Assembly: GCF_019598945.1 (NCBI RefSeq) | Contig: NZ_CP080598.1 | Location: forward strand, 4,092,001 to 4,156,000 | Direction of reading: 5' to 3' | Source of the DNA: Sphaerospermopsis torques-reginae ITEP-024 | Lineage (GTDB): Bacteria; Cyanobacteriota; Cyanobacteriia; Cyanobacteriales; Nostocaceae | Length of the DNA stretch: 64,000 bases | Shown here: piece by piece, positions 62,075 to 64,000 of the stretch | Layout: every line of letters begins with the position of its first letter | How positions within the stretch are numbered: the first letter of the stretch is position 1 | Position numbers and translations under genes: made by a program | Notes under the pieces: generated by a model | The model's input: only the letters and a program-made list of their open reading frames with translations | Told to the model about the DNA's origin: nothing | Databases searched by the model: none

Positions 62075-62165
62075 GCGGAATTTTTTGCTTTTTTACCCTG
62101 GAAAGGGCAGGTTTTAAACGTTGAATGAAACAATTATCAATTGTCAATTGTCAATTGTCAATTTT
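62075..62165 (-). repeat. Inverted copy of the dispersed repeat at 47113-47209
   Basis: Read on the minus strand it follows the same order: ATTGACA heptamers, GTTTCATTCAACG, GTTTAAAACCTGCCC, then AAAAAGC ... AATTCCGC. It is noncoding and lies between two convergent genes. Confidence 0.65.
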
Positions 62166-62168
62166 TAA

Positions 62169-62648
62169 TTAATAATCTCCTCTTGCAGCTTTATTTCTGA
62201 TTAACTCCTGTTCAATTTCACTCCTTTCATAATCCTGTGCGCCAAAAGTTCGTTTTAGGGGTTCATTACCCAACTCTTCCCCCGCACGTTTGAGCATATT
62301 AAGAGGATTTTTTTGTCTACTTCCAGTTCCCAAATCTTTAGGAATTACTTCACCTGCACGCTTGCCACTTTCGATATAATCATCACCTATTTCTGGTGTT
62401 GTATATACCTTGGCTTTCCCCCTTTCTTTAGTTGAGTAAAAAGGTCTAACAACATCAGTTCTCACTAATCTCCCAGCTTTATTAGAATAATATGGTCGAG
62501 TTATTTCGGGCTTTTGGTTTTTCAGGGAATAATAACCAGCAGCCTGAGCCGAAAGCATAGGTAAGCCAATTAACCAGATTAAACCAGCTAACATGAATAT
62601 AGCAAGTTGGCGGTGAATTTGATTAAATAATCTCTTTATTTCCCACAT
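62169..62648 (-). CDS. Exported hypothetical protein with repeated RPYYS/RPFYS motif
   Basis: A 159-residue protein. Residues 1-37 form a signal peptide (LAIFMLAGLIWLIGL with an AQAAG end). The mature part has two related short motifs (TRPYYSNKAGRLVRTDVV, and VRPFYSTKERGKAKVY), is highly charged, and ends in a helical stretch (GAQDYERSEIEQELIRNKA). Probably periplasmic or lumenal. I do not know a function. Confidence 0.68.
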   Translation of the reverse strand: MWEIKRLFNQIHRQLAIFMLAGLIWLIGLPMLSAQAAGYYSLKNQKPEITRPYYSNKAGRLVRTDVVRPFYSTKERGKAKVYTTPEIGDDYIESGKRAGEVIPKDLGTGSRQKNPLNMLKRAGEELGNEPLKRTFGAQDYERSEIEQELIRNKAARGDY

Positions 62649-62902
62649 TAGACAAATGTCCTTTTGAATATTTCACAAATACCTAAATATTAAAAAAATA
62701 TCCTGTAACTAACGTCTTACCTGGGGTTGGTTAAATGTATATAAAAAGTAATGTAAATACAGGGGTAGGGGTAAAGCAATGCTAAACCCCCTACAGGTTT
62801 GCTATCCCCATGATGAGACTTTTATGGCTTACGCCATGCTGCGGTATCAAAAAACCATTTCATACATCAGGTATTTGCAACAAAAAAAATCAAGCTGCAA
62901 AA
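62649..62902. other. Spacer with palindrome
   Basis: No gene is seen. A GGGGTAAAGCAATGCTAAACCCC palindrome-like word at 62771-62791 (shown here only in part: GCAATGC with flanks) resembles that at 27827-27848. Confidence 0.4.
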
Positions 62903-63985
62903 TCAAGCTATAGTTACCTGATGTGATAAATAAACATCTTGAATAGCGTGAAACAAGCGCACCCCTTCCTCAAACGGACGCTGAAAAGTCTTTCTGCCAG
63001 AAATTAATCCTGTACCACCAGCACGTTTATTAATTACAGCAGTTCGTACCGCTTCAGCAAAATCATTTTTACCAGAAGTACCTCCAGAATTAATTAATCC
63101 TACCCTGCCAGCATAACAATTTAATACTTGATAACGAGTTAAATCTATGGGGTGTTTTGTGGTTAATTCTGTGTAAACTCGCTCATCAATTTTACCGTAA
63201 CTTTTACCTGTAGCTTTAGCAATTGCTTCATAACCATGATTGCATTCTGGTAATTTTTGTTTAATGATATCTGCTTCAATGGTGACACCCAAATGATTTG
63301 CTTGTCCAGTTAAATCAGCAGCTAGGTGATAATCTTGATCTTGTTGAAAATTGCTATTTCGCAAATAACACCAAAGCACAGTTGCCATACCCAATTCATG
63401 GGCGTGTTTAAAAGCTTGACTTACTTCTTGAATTTGTCTATCAGACTCTGGTGAACCAAAATAAATTGTTGCTCCGACTGCGGTTGCTCCCAAATGCCAA
63501 GCTTGCCAAACATCTGCAAACATAATTTGGTCAAATTGATTGGGATAAGTCAACAATTGATTATGATTTATTTTGGCAATAAAGGGGATTTTATGGACAT
63601 ATTTGCGGGACACACTGCCTAATACACCTAAAGTTGTAGCCACAGCATTACAACCTGCTTCTATTGCTAATTTCACAATATTTTCGGGATCAAAATAAAT
63701 TGGATTAGGTGCAAAAGCGGACCCGGCTGAGTGTTCAATACCTTGGTCTACAGGGAGGATAGAAAGATAGCCTGTATTGGCTAAACGTCCGGTAGAATAG
63801 ATTTGTTGTAAATTTCGTACCACACGGGGAGAGCGATCGCTATTAATCCACACTCGATCTATAAAATCTGCTCCTGGTAAATGCAGCAAATCTGAAGAAA
63901 CCTTGGCTTTATATGTTAGCAAATCTTCTGCTTCTTTACCTAGCAATGATTCCAAGGAATTGGTTTGTAATAAGGTTGTAGTCAT
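62903..63985 (-). CDS. Class I fructose-bisphosphate aldolase (FbaB/DhnA type)
   Basis: A 360-residue Schiff-base aldolase of the FbaB/DhnA group, in contrast to the metal-dependent class II enzyme. It interconverts fructose-1,6-bisphosphate with dihydroxyacetone phosphate and glyceraldehyde-3-phosphate. Seen are [67 protein letters not shown] and the phosphate-binding [12 protein letters not shown] with [13 protein letters not shown]. The catalytic lysine is probably in ADIIKQKLP near residue 240; I infer this from the fold. Length is normal. Confidence 0.92.
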   Translation of the reverse strand: MTTTLLQTNSLESLLGKEAEDLLTYKAKVSSDLLHLPGADFIDRVWINSDRSPRVVRNLQQIYSTGRLANTGYLSILPVDQGIEHSAGSAFAPNPIYFDPENIVKLAIEAGCNAVATTLGVLGSVSRKYVHKIPFIAKINHNQLLTYPNQFDQIMFADVWQAWHLGATAVGATIYFGSPESDRQIQEVSQAFKHAHELGMATVLWCYLRNSNFQQDQDYHLAADLTGQANHLGVTIEADIIKQKLPECNHGYEAIAKATGKSYGKIDERVYTELTTKHPIDLTRYQVLNCYAGRVGLINSGGTSGKNDFAEAVRTAVINKRAGGTGLISGRKTFQRPFEEGVRLFHAIQDVYLSHQVTIA

Positions 63986-64000
63986 ATTTTTTTCTCACGT

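Noticed and set aside
1-64000. tRNA, rRNA, tmRNA and known riboswitches
   Set aside because: No cloverleaf with a TTCGANTC-type arm and no rRNA segment was recognised; cobQ and cobU leaders show no cobalamin-riboswitch pattern by eye.

Overview
The window is chromosomal DNA from a filamentous, probably heterocyst-forming cyanobacterium of the Anabaena/Dolichospermum/Nostoc type. The evidence is the photosystem II gene psbI, zeta-carotene desaturase, a cyanobacterial DUF3769 outer-membrane protein, many GCGATCGC (HIP1) octamers, AT-rich intergenic DNA and abundant heptameric tandem repeats (such as ATTGGTA, CCCTATG, TTTTAGA) that are typical of Nostocales. No rRNA, tRNA, CRISPR array, plasmid or phage module was seen.

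Layout. 1-6040 is accessory DNA: a three-gene operon of a TPR-CHAT protease, a small linker-like protein and a membrane-anchored protein, then a DUF433/DUF5615-type toxin-antitoxin pair bracketed by direct repeats, one of which carries a miniature transposon. 6173-12275 holds glycogen phosphorylase, a hexapeptide acyltransferase and psbI among repeat-rich spacers. 12501-25991 holds an LPS-transport-like beta-barrel protein, a SagB-type oxidoreductase, an alpha/beta hydrolase, a zinc-ribbon Ser/Thr kinase, a PD-(D/E)XK-type protein, an ABC-2 exporter pair, a UbiB-type kinase and mannose-1-phosphate guanylyltransferase. 26249-30140 is an envelope block (LCP ligase, pentapeptide-repeat protein, MurJ). 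30190-32597 is a small conflict island on one strand: a VapBC pair, two unknown small proteins and a frameshifted HEPN-like gene.

32658-51930 is mostly housekeeping: amidohydrolase, Uma2, DUF89 phosphatase, metallophosphoesterase, exported methyltransferase, VOC protein, ArgJ, GatB, an O-methyltransferase, an orphan ABC-2 permease, PrxQ, CobQ, a short 2Fe-2S ferredoxin, and the SRPBCC-Zds carotenoid pair. 52133-63985 has a ribbon-helix-helix protein, a TnpB remnant, a SufA/IscA-like protein with a TPR protein, a second toxin-antitoxin locus of the DUF433/PIN-like type (here with a MerR-like N-terminus), a TIGR01777 epimerase, a stretch of gene remnants, CobU, and a class I fructose-bisphosphate aldolase.

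Functional links: arginine synthesis (ArgJ), cobalamin synthesis (CobQ and CobU, unlinked), carotenoid desaturation (Zds), glycogen and sugar metabolism (GlgP, aldolase, ManC-type enzyme) and envelope assembly (LCP, MurJ, DUF3769). The candidate for an undescribed system is the TPR-CHAT triad at 218-4905; the runner-up is the five-gene island at 30190-32597. At least four small mobile-element families are recognisable from internal comparisons alone. Family names come from recognition of motifs by eye; no database search was run.
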